Part shown: positions 15,501-27,399 of the stretch, in pieces
Layout of the letters: the number at the start of each line of letters is the position of its first letter
How positions within the stretch are numbered: the stretch's first letter is position 1
Assembly (NCBI GenBank): GCA_013399695.1
Contig: VXAU01002076.1
Coordinates: 41,379 to 105,378 of the forward strand
Reading direction: 5' to 3'
Length of the DNA stretch: 64,000 nt
Source: Formicarius rufipectus
Lineage: Eukaryota; Chordata; Aves; Passeriformes; Formicariidae
Notes under the pieces: model-generated
What the model was told of the DNA's origin: nothing
What the model saw: the letters and a program-made list of their open reading frames with translations, nothing else
Databases searched by the model: none
Made by a program: the position numbers and the translations under genes

Positions 15501-16479
15501 TAAATGGATTGCAAAACAAATAATGTCATTTGCCAGACACATACACTCACTGTCCTTTTATTACTTAATGCAAGGCATTGCCCACTTTAGAAGCATCTTT
15601 TCACCTGTATTATTGACACCAGCACAGATGATTAACAGAGTGAAATTTCCTTTTTCTGTTTTCTGTACTTGTTTCCTTTTTTCTTTTTTTTTCTGTCTGT
15701 ATATAAAAAGTCAATTACACCAGGGTTTTTTTAATACATATTCAATTGCTGTATCTGTCAGGCATTGTTAGAAAAGGGAGAAAGCAATTTCCATACGAAA
15801 ACACATTTCGCCTAGAGTCTTCACTTTAGCACCTTTAAGTCCCATCTGTGCTTAGCCATGCTTGTACTGAACACACAAATATTGCTGATTGTTTGTTGGG
15901 TTTTTTGGGTTTTTGTTGTACAGAGGTTAAATGCAATATAGTGGGATGTAGTAAAGCGGAAGGATTGTATCAGTCTTTTGTAATTCATGACATCATGCCA
16001 CACAGAACCCATGTACCACTTCAAGTCACATAAGGTTGGCAGATCTCTGCTGCTGAGGTCATTGACTTTAGCTATATACCTGGCTTCTATTCAATTCTGG
16101 AAACTCTCAAATTTTGAAGATATACAGCCAGGCAAAACACAGTTGTCAGGACTGTGGCAGGAGAACATATTTTGGGACAGAACAGAAAAGTTTCCCATAA
16201 ATCTCTACTCACAGACATACACCCTATTGAATTTAATTAGAGCACCAATTTGTATCAAAGAAATTTTGATTTTCTGGGAAAAATAATCTATTAAAATATG
16301 AGAGACTGATCCTGGAGTCTTCCCTTTTGCCAACTGTACCAATTGTGCAACACTGTTCTTGGAGAGGGGGGGTCTCCATACAACCCCATCAAAGGAGAGC
16401 GGGGAGGAACCAGAACAGCAGGCATGAGCAGCGCCAGCTGCTTTCCCCAGCCATGAGCATCACCCTCCCAGCACATTAC

Positions 16480-16663
16480 CTGATGGTGTACTAGCTGCTG
16501 TCATGGCTGCACTCGTGGAGTGCATAGGGTTGCTGCTTTCCAACGAGAGGCAAGAGCTGCCACCACTGTTCTTCTTAACAAATGTCTCGGGGACACTGGG
16601 CAGGGGCACTGGGTGGCTGATGCCCAGTTCCTCTTCCTGAGCTTGCTGTCTTCTCAGTGCAAC
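16480..16663 (-). CDS. DMRT1: DMRT1 coding exon 2 (end of the DM domain and Ser-rich linker)
   Basis: 184 nt, acceptor TCTGTTCCCAG|GTTGCA, donor CCATCAG|GTAATG, phase 0 in and 1 out. It encodes V-A-L-R-R-Q-Q-A-Q-E-E-E-L-G-I-S-H-P-V-P, completing the DM recognition helix, then a Ser/Thr/Ala-rich linker (SSNPMHSTSAAMTAASTPS). The final G should pair with AA of exon 3 to give Glu, as in other DMRT1 genes. The linker is divergent, as is usual for this part. Confidence 0.96.
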
Positions 16664-19600
16664 CTGGGAACAGAAGACAGACTTAAGGGCATGCTTTGTG
16701 GCTTGAACACAATTTATACTGGCAACAATGAAAGACTCAGATACCAGACTGGTTCTTCCCTCTTGGCAGTCTGAATGGTGTGGATCATAGAACCAGAGAA
16801 TCATCAAGACTCAAAAAGACTTCGAGAATTATTTAAGTCTAACCTTTGACTGAACACCATGTCACAGCATTAACTGCCATGTCCAGTCATTACTTGAACA
16901 CCTTCAGGGATGGCAACTCCAGCACTGCCCTTTCAACGCTTGACAATGCTTTCTGTGAGAAAATGCTTCCTGATATTCAATCTGAACCTCCACTGGTCCA
17001 GCTTAAGGCCATTTCCTCTTGTCCTGTCACTGGTTACCTGGGAGAAGAGACCAACCCCCATCTTGCTACAACCTCCTTTTAGGCAACTGTAGAGAGTAAT
17101 AAGGTCTCTGAGCTTCCTTTTCTCCAGGATAAACGACCCCAGCTCCCTCAGCTGCTCCACACATGGCTTTATTTCTAGACCCTTCTCAGAATTCAGCCAG
17201 TGGGTTGAGCAGGATATAAAGAACCAACCCCTTTATGTGTCCAACCATATGAACAAGCCTATGAAATGCTGGTTCCATATACATCTTCCTTCACCAAGGA
17301 CAGATAAAGACATATTACAGCTGACTGCACTCACCCAACACAGCTGCTCCAAGTAAACGCATACTGCAAATGTAAAGTCGCTACCCTCATCTTTGCCGAT
17401 ACACAGCTGCTGGGGACAGGAAATTAATCTGTTTGCAGGGCTCTGCTGTGCCTCTTCATCAGTATAAGCAGCTCTTCATGAGGGCTTATACTTGTAATCT
17501 GCTGCTCTGCTCAAGCCTGCTAAATTCCCTTGCTGGCACTTTGCTGAAGTGCTGTCCTTCAAGGAAATTTCAGCATACAGTACTCTGTACACAGACAGCC
17601 ATTACAGAAAAAGTATGGCAAATGCAGGACACAGAGAGCATCTCAGACAGCATCACACACATTGCATACAGCTGGCCTGGCCTGGACAAAGCCAGAGCTT
17701 CCCATTTCTTTCCCAACACTGACAATGTTTCAAACCCTAGCTGACACTGGCCAAACCCTAAGGCACCCAGCCTAGACATGGGTGTAAACCAACCATACCT
17801 GCTGCTTACAAAGTTTCTCTTCAGCTTCACCTGAACTAGGACACCAATTTTGCACATTTGTTCACTTACCCAAAGTTATGTGTCCAGGAGACAGATATGA
17901 CACTGCTACAGCACATACTCTGCTACTTGTCTGGTGATTGATTTGAATCTTTATTTGAATCTTGGAAATCCTGTTCCAGACTACAGACTGGCATTGTGGG
18001 CTTTTCTTGCTGGAAATTCTCCTGGGTTTCTTGGGCAGAACTTCCCTATGTTTCCACGTTCAACAGCAACGTTTTTTCTAATACAGATGTGGAATACCAT
18101 TAATTAGTACTAGCCCTTCTAATAAGAGACATCCCAAGCAGGAGGTGTAGACTTGCAAACACCACTGTAACTCACACTTCGCAAGCCAATAACCTTGACC
18201 TGTAAAATTCCACCGGCGTCAAGAGGCTTACTGAAAGGGGAAAAAGACAGACTTTCAATGTGTAACTCCTACACAGATAAGGTTTAGTTAGGGAGGTTTT
18301 CAAAGCCACTGCCAAATAGTAGGCAGGGAAAAGAAAACCCCCAGGATGGCCATCACCAAAGCCTACTAGCAGGAGGGAGCCACTGACTGAGAAAAGGAGC
18401 TGAGCTGCAAAAGAACACTGTGCAGAAAGTGACACTTGCACGGGTAGCACTGCACCGCGTGCTCCATTCCCTGAGGCAGTCAGCAAAGGGATTCACGTTT
18501 ATTATTTCATGATTCGCACCAGGCAGAGAAAAAGTGCATGTCACTCGGGCGTAATAACTTCTGAACTGCTGTACCACTGTCAAGGCAGAATTGTTTAAAC
18601 AAACGAAAACTCAATCCCAGTGGGATCTGAGGACGTTTCATATACCTGCACTGATTAATAGAATACAAACGTGGAGAAGAATTTAATCCAGGTCTGTTTA
18701 GGTTTTTAAAAACTATTCACCCGACATTCGTTTTATGTGCATTCACGAAGTCCTGAGCGCTCATCAGTTGCAAATTCGATGTGGGAGTCTGACAGCGTTG
18801 CCTTTACTGGCACCAGCAGTCCAAATGACTCGTAATTTGTCCGCAGGGGACCACCGCAAAAGAGAGCGAGCACAACGCCCCTCGCAGAGCTTAAGTACGG
18901 TAGCAGTCATTACACGCAGGGAGCTCACCTTAATTAACTTTTCAAGATAAGGATCGGAAGGCTAATACAGCCTCACATCCACACTGCCAGAGAGCTGTGA
19001 CTTCAGCGGGACTACCCACCGAAACAAGGGTATTCCTCCTCTGAAAGAGATGCCGTCTGGCTTCTTAGCGAGCACTGAGCTCTCGTTTAGATTTAGGATG
19101 ACCCACCTCCACAGCTCCTCGCAGAGCTGCTCTATGCAAAATCCGCAACGACGCCGCTGAAACTGAAGAAGAAGTTAGAAATGCGCTCAGCTGAAGCCAC
19201 CCAGTATCACGAGACGCTGAAACCAGCAGCCCAAAGTGTTTTCGGAAAGTCATTAGCTGGCTAAATCACTAATGCTGTCGGTAAAGGCGAGCCGGAGAGG
19301 GGCTCTCTGAGGCAGCCGGGAGCTGTCCATGGGCTGGGCCGGTACCGGCGCTCCCGCTGCCATCGCGGCAGCTCCCATTTCTTATTGGGATTGGGGGCTA
19401 AAATTAAATGAGACAAGTACATCCGAAAGTCTCGTTAACTAGGAGGGCGGCAGTGTGCCTCCTGAGCCCAGCCCGGGGCGAGGCTACCCCGACCGCACAC
19501 CGCACCTCGGCGCGGCCGCCCGGCCCCGACGGCACCAAGCCGGCCGGGCGCAGGGCACAGGGCAGAGCCGCGCCCAGGACACCCCGCCGCGCCCCGGGCA

Positions 19601-19893
19601 CAGCTCACCTGCGCTGCCATCACCCGCTGCCGCTCGGCGATCAGGCTGCACTTGTTGCACTGGCAGTCCCGCCACATGCAGAACCGCTTGTGCCCCTTCA
19701 GCGGCGAGGAGTAGCCGTGGTTGCGGCAACGGGCGCACTTGGGCAGCCGCGGCCTCTTCTTCCCCGCCGCGCCGACACCCCTGTCCGCCGGGGCGGCCGC
19801 CATGGGGGCCGCAGCCTTCGCGAAGCCGCCCGCCTTGTCGCCCGGGCCCGCCACGTCCGGAGGCTTGCTGAAGGCCGGGGTGTCACTGGGCAT
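16480..19893 (-). CDS. DMRT1: DMRT1, doublesex and mab-3 related transcription factor 1 (coding exons 1 and 2; rest lies beyond the left edge)
   Basis: The partial CDS joins 19609-19893 and 16480-16663, encoding about 156 residues of a protein of roughly 365. The start MPSDTPAFSKP matches the MPNDEAFSKP start of mammalian DMRT1, as does the following K-A-G-G-F motif. The DM domain begins at about residue 50 (R-L-P-K-C-A-R-C-R-N-H-G-Y) and finishes in exon 2 (V-A-L-R-R-Q-Q-A-Q-E-E). DMRT1 is a zinc-binding minor-groove transcription factor for testis differentiation; in birds its Z dosage drives male development. Exons 3-5, with the Tyr/Ser-rich male-specific region, were searched for by eye in 1-16479 and not seen, which fits a large intron 2. 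Identification is very secure. Confidence 0.97.
16664..19608 (-). other. DMRT1: DMRT1 intron 1
   Basis: 2945 bp between the exon 1 donor and exon 2 acceptor. It contains one CR1 fragment near its 3' end (about 16783-17170). The exon 1 proximal 350 bp are part of the CpG island. No other coding or repeat signal was recognised between 17170 and 19260. Confidence 0.85.
16783..17170 (-). mobile_element. CR1 LINE fragment (3' end) in DMRT1 intron 1
   Basis: Read on the minus strand, this matches the end of CR1 ORF2 and the 3' UTR. The translation contains K-L-R-D-L-I-T-L-Y-S-C-L-K-G-G-C, then GLFSQVTSDRTRGNGLKLDQ and FRLNIRKHFL. The 3' end near 16783 reads like the usual CR1 end ATTCTCTGGTTCTATGATCC. 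It is sense to DMRT1 and ends about 120 bp before the exon 2 acceptor. It is 5'-truncated, as most CR1 copies are. Confidence 0.85.
19609..19893 (-). CDS. DMRT1: DMRT1 coding exon 1 (N-terminus and zinc-binding part of the DM domain)
   Basis: 285 nt, 95 codons, ending at donor GCGCAG|GTGAGC in phase 0. The Ala/Gly/Lys-rich N-terminus is followed by the DM module from about residue 53: C-A-R-C, R-N-H-G, K-G-H-K-R-F-C, R-D-C-Q-C-N-K-C, then the start of the recognition helix L-I-A-E-R-Q-R-V-M-A-A-Q. All expected Cys/His ligands are present. Residue 80 is Asn (codon AAC), where DMRT1 orthologues I know have Lys (CQCKKC). The exon is strongly GC- and CpG-rich and lies in the promoter CpG island. 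The open frame continues past the donor but loses homology there. Confidence 0.97.
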
Positions 19894-20378
19894 CGCGGCG
19901 GGCTGGGGGACAGCCGGGCGAGGGGTCAGCGCAGCTTTGCCCGCTGCCGTCCCGCCACCCCGCGATTTTGGCGGGCAGCCGCTGCTTCCCCTCCCGCCCC
20001 GCCTGCACCCACCCCTGCGCCGGGGGGTCCGTGTGCCCGCGGCAGCCTCGCCACCCCGCGGGGCAGGCGCCGGGGGTAGCGGGGCCGCGCCACCCCTCCC
20101 TCCACACCCCTCCCTCCCACATCAGGCCGGCCTGCGGCGGCAAAGGCGGTTCTTGCCCAGACGGGCCCATGACACACGGCCGGCCGTCGGAGGCGCTCCG
20201 GACGGCGGGAGCGGTGCCGGGGTGCCGGGGGTGGCGAGGGGCCCGGCTCCACCGCGCCTCCCGCAGATGCCGCACCACAGCACGGCCTGACCGCGGTCGG
20301 AGGCGGCTCCGCGGCCGTCTCGCAGCCCCTGCCCGCCGAGGGCAGAGAGAGCAGGGAGGAATCGATCCCAAGAGGGTC

Positions 20379-20384
20379 TTTATA
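20379..20384 (-). promoter_or_regulatory. Candidate DMRT1 TATA element
   Basis: The minus strand reads GGGCTTATAAAGACCC here, about 490 bases upstream of the DMRT1 start codon and inside the CpG-rich region. A TSS would be expected near 20350-20355, giving a 5' UTR of roughly 460 nt. No intron signal is needed between it and the ATG. The assignment rests only on sequence and position; CpG-island promoters often start elsewhere. Confidence 0.4.
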
Positions 20385-23300
20385 AGCCCTGTGGTGCCCT
20401 GGGTTGGGCAGGTCAGGTTTGGGCAGGAGACCAGCGTGGCCTGGCACAGGGAGAGGCGTGACCCCAAGTAAAACACCCATGTTGCCGAAGCTCAGGGTGG
20501 TCTCAGTCATGAGGCTGGTGTCTCCTGGCTGGACTAAATCTCCCAGTCACAGGTTCCCTCGCACTCGAATCCCTCCATGGTTGTAAACACGCTGTGATCA
20601 ATAGCTGTGTGGGCAGGTGATCCCAACAGGTAGGGGCGGTGACAGCTCTGTAGGCATCACCTCTGGAGTGAGTGGGATGGCAGAACACTGTAGGCTGCAG
20701 GGGAAGACAAGCAAAGATGCTTTTTTCTTCCTGACATAGACTGCCCTTCCAACTTGGCACTATGTGATTTATAGACGCATGCAGCTCTACAGATATTATT
20801 TACAGTATTAATATTTCCTCTGTTACACCTTTAAATCTTTCTGGGCTCAACTTAGATGACGCTATCTTCATGGTGAAATGAAACTATTAAATTACATCTC
20901 AATCTAAGATGAATGACAACTGTCAAATGAGTGACTCAACAGAGATGAAGCAGAAAGTACCTGAGATTATGTGAGGCTGATTTATAAAGATTGCATAAAG
21001 ATTTCTATAACCTCAGCTTCATGACTCAGCATATCAGGTGGTAATAAGTTACAGTAGGTAGAAATTTATTTCTGCTAGAAGAAGCCAAGGAAAGCATCGC
21101 CCTCTTCGGGATCGGCTAATTCTGCTCAGACTGAGCCTTTGTCATAGAAACAGCGAGTGCCTGTCCCAGCCTGAAGAAAGTCCCAGATCCTTGCTGCTTC
21201 GTGCATTGCATTAATGTTTAGTAAATTTTTTCCTTCACGGTACGACACTGGAGACATTTGTGACACTTTCCATTCTCTAGGGAGACCTCACTAAGCACCA
21301 GTCGTGAGCAGTCAGATGGTACTCAAGTGAAGCCCCGGCAGAAACTGCGTGGGGTTCGTGCATGTGTATGACCATCACTGAGTTCACAGAAACTGAAGCT
21401 TTTCCCTTGCATCGCTTTGGTGGGATTGACACTTCTGATGCCAGTAACTGCACATTCTCCTGCAAGAGGAGAACACAAATGCAATGTTTAGTGGAATAAA
21501 ATTTGGGATTTACACCTTTACACCTAATGGTGCATATAACTAAAATTTAAGGAGGTGAACAATGCATACAGGCATTCTTAGCTTCCTGTATCAAAATGTG
21601 AAAGTCCTTCCTGGATGAAACCAGTTGAGATTTTCTCACCTCACTGGTGCATTGATGTATCTCCGGAGTTCTTGTCTAAGAGTGAGTGGGTCTTGAAAGC
21701 GAACCTCCAGTTTATGAAGCTCAGTGCATCGTGGAAGATATGTTCAGGAATGTTTTCAGGTGCTCACATGCAAATTGTCTTGGGATCAGTTGAAAAGGAA
21801 AATTAAAAAGTAGATGAAAGGCTATATCAAAATAAAAAGAAAGGCAAAGTAATATAAAAACCAGGAAGAGGTAGGAGAAGAAAAGCATATCAGAAATGAC
21901 AGCAAGAGGAGGAAGAGAAAAACTGGAAGGGGTGAAAAAAGAGAAAAGAGAGGCGCAGTGCATAAAGCAGGGAGACAGACAAAGTAGAAATAATGGCAGT
22001 CACTAGCTGCTGATATATGACTTTTCACTAGAAACTAAGTGTGACAGCTGACCTCAGAGATGAATTACAAGATGCATAAAATGCAACAGTTCCAAGAAGA
22101 GTATTCATTCATCACTCTTTCACATAACTGGTATTTTCTATGCCTGCTTTTCAGGCTAACTGCACAGATCTTTATTATCCATAATGTTACAGAACCTACT
22201 GGTGAGTTAAAAAAAAAAATAATGTTGTTAATACCTATCTGGTATTTTGTGTTCCGGATGGATACCACCAAAATATCTGGATGCTTGATGAATGCAAGTA
22301 CACGATTGATCATTTAATAATGAATTTCTTTGGTTTTGCTAGCTCAAGTCACACTGAGAATGGGTTTAGAATGCAGTGTTTTTCTCCCTTTTTTAATGGG
22401 TATTTGGTGAGGTTGACAGTACATCACTGGATTTGTCATCTGTTATGAAGTAATAGGAGATCATCATAAACCAACATTAGTCCTAACACGAATCACAGCA
22501 ATCTCACTGTACATCTTCAGGAAATTGTAGTAATTCATTTAATGTACATCTGGGCATCTTTGGTTGAGTCTGTCCAGTCATGATGTCAATGATTAAATAT
22601 TACTGGAGTTTGCTGGCACCTTTGGAAATAATTATAATTAATGTTCCTAATTTAAAAAAACATCAAAATACATTTTTGCCCCTTTTTTTTAATAGATATC
22701 TCTGAAAGTTGCCCTTTAGCTTTAACTCTTCTTTCACAAGTCTTTAAAGTACAAAATGTTGTCTGTTAGTGATGATCTGTCCTTGCTAATGCACACCTCT
22801 TGCTGATCCCTTTTGCAAAAATGTTATCATTAAGAAGATTATCATTTGGCAGGAATGAACAACCCAGTAGAGAGGTCACAAATTAGAAAGGGTTTAATTC
22901 TAACACTGTTGCCTGGAAAGTGAAGACCTTCAGTTTCACAGAAGTGGAGTTGAGTGCATTTAGTGAGTCCATTTTAGAGATCTGCTAGATCTGATTCTGT
23001 TAATTTTTTTTTCCTTTGTTGTCAGTGGGTCATATCTGAAGGGGTTTTCTCCCGCTGTTTGAGCAGATACTTTTTACTTCCACAGCTCCTTTTACAGACT
23101 GTATCACCAGGGTTCGTTGTGGATTCCCAAGAGAACCTCAGCAGCAGGAGTGCTGAGGGGTTAGAAGATAAAATATGCACACTGCCGGTTCGCATTGTTT
23201 GAAAACATCAGTGTGTCCATAAAGACTTGGGACATTTCGAACAAAATACTAAAGACAGCCAGAGGGAGTCAAGCAGAGGGAAACCATGCCAGCATGTTTC

Positions 23301-23646
23301 CCTGAGACACTGATAGGGACTGGGAAACTCCTCAGTGCCAGACTAGTGCTTCCCTGCAGTTTTGGGTGTCTTGGCTGCCCTATAGCCACCAGCTTAGCAG
23401 AATAAATGGGTGTAAGCCCATCTACACTACTCCAATCCATGCTAGTCCATACAAGTAATTTACTTATGTGAATCATTGGCTTGATATCAGCTGGTCTACT
23501 AGTGCCAGTAGTCTCCCGTGAAAACGTATTAGCTGGAGTGACAGACATCATTGTGACAACTAAACCGATTGAAAAGATACTTCAGGAAAAATCCAGTAGG
23601 TGGCATAAATAAGCCATATATTTTTTTCACTTGTACAGTTCTCTTT

Positions 23647-23668
23647 TATTCATTCATTCATTCATTCC
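23647..23668. repeat. (ATTC)n microsatellite
   Basis: About five uninterrupted ATTC units (TTATTCATTCATTCATTCAT), a short simple repeat in the intergenic region. Confidence 0.85.
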
Positions 23669-24233
23669 ATATTTTAAACCTCATTTAAATTACAGGGAAG
23701 CTGAAGTTTGGTGACTTGGTACTTAAAACACAATGCCATAGGCAAAGGTTTTATTCCAAGCTGAGAATTTTTTTTTACACCTTCTGACAGCCTTTAGCCT
23801 CCCTCCCCCCACTTCTTATACTTATGTTTTTACTGTTTCTGTTTCTAGGTTATACATCTAGGACTGCACCACCAGAAAAGCTGAGTTTCTTATTAGGACA
23901 GTGATATCTGAGCCCAAACCTTGTCTTGAAATGACCAGTATTTACCAGAGTTTAAAATAAGCCCTACAGCTGCTGTCTCCAACACTTCTCTGTGATGAAG
24001 TTGTAGAGGGTTGGTGCCAGCACCATTACTCAAGATCAGTGATCTGATAAGCCACGGATGACTTTTGCTTAAAGTTAATTCAAACAAGCTGAATCGTTCA
24101 TTGAACCTTAGGATTTCAAGTGCTTCCATCCTCAAGTGCTCCTAAAACCTCTCTATGGCATGGCCATTTAGGTATAAGAAGTTTCATCGTGCTGCTTGGT
24201 TCTCTTCTCCTCAAACTCCTTTTTCCTTTGTGG

Positions 24234-24283
24234 TTTTTTTTTTGGGTTTTTTTGGGGGTTTTTTTGGGTTTTTTTTTTTTTTT
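24234..24283. repeat. T-rich tract with regularly spaced G runs
   Basis: T runs of seven or more separate G runs at 24244-24246 (3), 24254-24258 (5) and 24266-24268 (3). It is low complexity, and may be the reverse complement of an A-rich retroelement tail. Confidence 0.8.
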
Positions 24284-27200
24284 CCTGTGGTGCCTGGGGC
24301 TCCATGCTCTCTGGAGTGAATAACTAAAGTAGTGCAGGAAAATCCTTGGAATAGTGGTCCACAGCTTCTCACCAGGGAGCTCAGAGATATCTTTCTCTAT
24401 CAGCCTGAAAAACTGCTGTGCCCAGCTCTGCTTGCAAAGAACACTGGTTGTTAGCAAGGTGGTACACATGGTGTACATTCTTCATCACTCTCAGTTCATG
24501 CTCTTTTGTCTTGACACAAATCCATACCCATTGGGAAGATAGTGTGACACCCCTTCAGGGAACCCTTCTCCAAAGTGTGCAAGAAGGGTTGTTGGCAGGG
24601 GACAGGGAACAGGCCTGCCACAGCAGGTGACAAGCCTTAATGGTCACTGAAGTGAGATATTCACTCACACTGTGCTTAGTGTTCTCCCAACATGTGGAAA
24701 GAGATCAGTAGCTTCAGATGAGGTACAGCTGAGAAGAGGCACCACAGATTTGTTGCCCAAGCAAACACATTTGTTTGCAAGATGCTTCTAGTCAGAATCT
24801 ATAGTTTAACGGTCCAAATGTCAGGGCTATGGTAAAAATTATTTACATAAAAATCCAGAAAATCTGCCTGTAACAACAAATGGATCTCCTTCATAGCTGT
24901 AAGCTCAGCCAATTATATGCGCACACACTGCTCAATAAAAACAGGGTTCACTGGAAATAAAATTCACTCTGTTAAATAATGCCAAATACAGTACAAAATC
25001 AAAGCAGTTTTCGAGTTCAATGAAGCAAACAGAATGGAGATATTTCAAAAAATGGCTATGTTTATCATGTTTCCACTCTGAATAGTTATTTCTAATAACA
25101 GGCATATAGAAGAGAGAAAAATTACCCTTTTTTTTCACTAACACCTACATTCTCTGTTTCCTCATTTGTTCATGCAAATTGGAACCATTTCTATATCAGA
25201 CTTAAAGGCTGAAGAAAACATGCTGTCAGCTCCTTAGAAATTTCAGTCATTGTTAATAATTGACTTGGATAGCTATTTGAAAGCATTATTATGTCCAGCT
25301 TATAAAATAGAAGTTTAAAAGTGAGTGTTCAGAAAACCACTGAATTGCTTCTTCTCAGTATTCATTGTTCATTTTAGGCACACTTAAAAATTAATTGGAT
25401 CCAGTGGCTTAGAACATTGAAGACTCTTGCATGACTCATTAAGCTGACATTTCTAACATTTGTAATTCACACAGTAAGAATGATAGAGTCACATAAGCCA
25501 TCTATACATTTGAGCTCCTTCATCAGGGTAGGACTACTGAAGAGAATGCCCTTAGTTTTGAATATCGTCATCAATTCAGCTATAAGACATCTGTAATGGA
25601 GCTGAGTTTGATAGACTGCCAGAATATGAAAAACTAAACTCCAGCCTCTTAAAAACAGGCAACACAATTAATTGCTACTTTTTTTATTTATGGTCTTTAA
25701 TGTTTCAATGGATACAGTTAAATTTCCACTTCACTGAGCAAGCCAGTTGGTATTTAAAGGAAGAAATAGATCATTTCAAATTATAAAGCACTTGCTTTAT
25801 TACCTATGCCTTCTTTAAGCAGTGCAAGTTTTTTATTATTTTGCATTCTTCAGATACTTAAAACTGCTGGAGCTCCATGATTCTGAGGAATTGTTACAGC
25901 TGAGATAGCAGAAGGGGCAGGTGTTTCTGTGTTGATTTATTGTCTATCCAATTGTGCATTGTTATTAATTTCTCCTAATTCTGGTTCTTAATAGAGACAA
26001 AAGTATTGACACAATACCTCTTGCTGAATTTATTTTCTTCTTTTTTCCTTTAAGCCTAAATAAATACATTTTTCACATAATATTCTGAGGTCAGGGGAGC
26101 ATTCTGTGGGACTTGCCAGAATCAGTCTAGACTCAGTCAGGATTGCGCACACATGTCTGAGAGCTAAGTGTTGTGCTGCTCTTCCCCCATTTCTTCCCAC
26201 TTCCTATGGGAAGTCTTTAAAATCCACTGAGTGGGGCAGGGGTGTCAGAATTGTCTGCCAAGCACAGCTGAGCTCTTCCAAATAGTCTAATGAAAGTCAA
26301 ATGACTGTTACTTAATCAGCCATGCTGTGAAATGACTTGAAGTGAGACACTGACCTTTCGCTTCTCCTCGGCTTAGAAAGAGGCTTTCTTCTTCCCTGTT
26401 GGCTGGCAGCCTTTCTCGTCTACCCTCCATGCCCCAGAGCCCCCAGAGCAAACTGGCAGTTCAGAGGTGGCCCCCAAACACTACAGTGTTTTGGGTGTTC
26501 CCAGCTTCAAGGATTCATCCCAACCCCATTCCAGGAATCAAGTTCAGAGAAGGGATCTGGGAGATTTGGGTCATAGGAAACTTATGCCTCTCAAGTAGGG
26601 CTTTGCTTAGTGCTATCAAGATACAGATAATTAGAGCACTTAGTTGTCTTTCTTAGGCAACAGTTTTCTTCTGTCACCCGTGTGTAGTTCTGCAGTGCCG
26701 GAGTTGATGATGTCTGTACATCATATGTGCACATTTGCTAATTAGGAGTAACAGAATTCTTCTAATGCTGTTGGTGAGAAGCTGCTAAGGAAGATGGCAC
26801 ACTGGTATGAATTATTTCAACTGTCAGGCTATTAATTCTAATTATGCTGTCTTTGTCTAGACACTGAAGTGCTTTGAGAGGTGATGGGAACATTGTGTGG
26901 AAACTAATTAGTCAGACACCTTAATTTTCTGCAATTCCTATGCAAACATTACCTTCTGCAGATGCCAGAACAAAGGTGTTCTGAGCCCATCTCAGCCATC
27001 CCAGATAAGTGCATGCAACTATTCACATTGTCTGAGTAAAATCTTTTTTAAATATCCTCAGAGTTTGAAATTGTAACAGATAACACATGCTAAGGTTGAG
27101 AATAAAGCATAGATTCTCTGCATGGCTGTTTAAGTAACTGTTTTCTCTTACCTGTTTTTAAGAAACTAAGGTACAGAGATTGCCTTTTCTCTGGAAGACA

Positions 27201-27399
27201 GCTTCTGTGAAGTCACAATGACATCTAAGAAGATTGTTCATTAGGCTCTTCAGGTAAGTAGGGTATACCTCTAAAAATTGCGTGAGTCTCTATCAACACA
27301 ATAGCCCATAGTTCCTCTCTGTGGGATGCACTGTGTTCTACCATCTGAATGACACATACCTTAAATACCTGCCTGGATACTCACTTTGCCCTGTAGCCA

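Larger units (their letters stand above)
1..16479 (-). other. DMRT1: DMRT1 intron 2 (partial)
   Basis: AT-rich non-coding sequence from the exon 2 donor to the left edge. Conserved peptides of DMRT1 exon 3 were not seen on the minus strand, so the intron probably continues. It holds CR1 fragments near 6870-7030, 10770-11190 and 12290-12510 and an A-rich tract at 4811-4887. Short open frames (for example 334-768 plus, 2513-2965 plus) show no recognisable domain. Elsewhere nothing was identified. Confidence 0.75.
19260..20480. promoter_or_regulatory. CpG-rich island over DMRT1 exon 1, 5' UTR and promoter
   Basis: This is by far the most GC- and CpG-dense stretch of the window, with repeated CGCGGC, GCCGCG and CCCCGC blocks against AT-rich flanks. 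It covers the start of intron 1, exon 1 and about 590 bases upstream. It is likely the main DMRT1 promoter. Long open frames on both strands here are by-products of high GC. Confidence 0.75.
20481..27399. other. Intergenic sequence upstream of DMRT1
   Basis: About 7 kb, AT-rich beyond 20760. No gene or confident mobile element was recognised; it holds only the T/G tract at 24.2 kb and the ATTC repeat at 23.65 kb. Long AT-rich stretches at 25.1-27.2 kb without repeats could hold conserved regulatory elements, but that needs alignment with other birds. Confidence 0.6.

Noticed and set aside
1..16479. DMRT1 exon 3
   Set aside because: I looked on the minus strand for its conserved Tyr/Pro-rich and QDIP-type peptides and saw none; intron 2 is large in other vertebrates.
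19435..19608. Continuation of the DMRT1 exon 1 frame past residue 95
   Set aside because: Homology ends exactly at the GTGAGC donor and resumes in exon 2; the extension is intron.
19408..20079. A 223-residue plus-strand ORF, and others at 19721-20290 and 19968-20471
   Set aside because: They are antisense to DMRT1 exon 1 and its promoter in a very GC-rich island, where stop codons are rare. Composition is Arg/Pro/Ala-rich with no domain.
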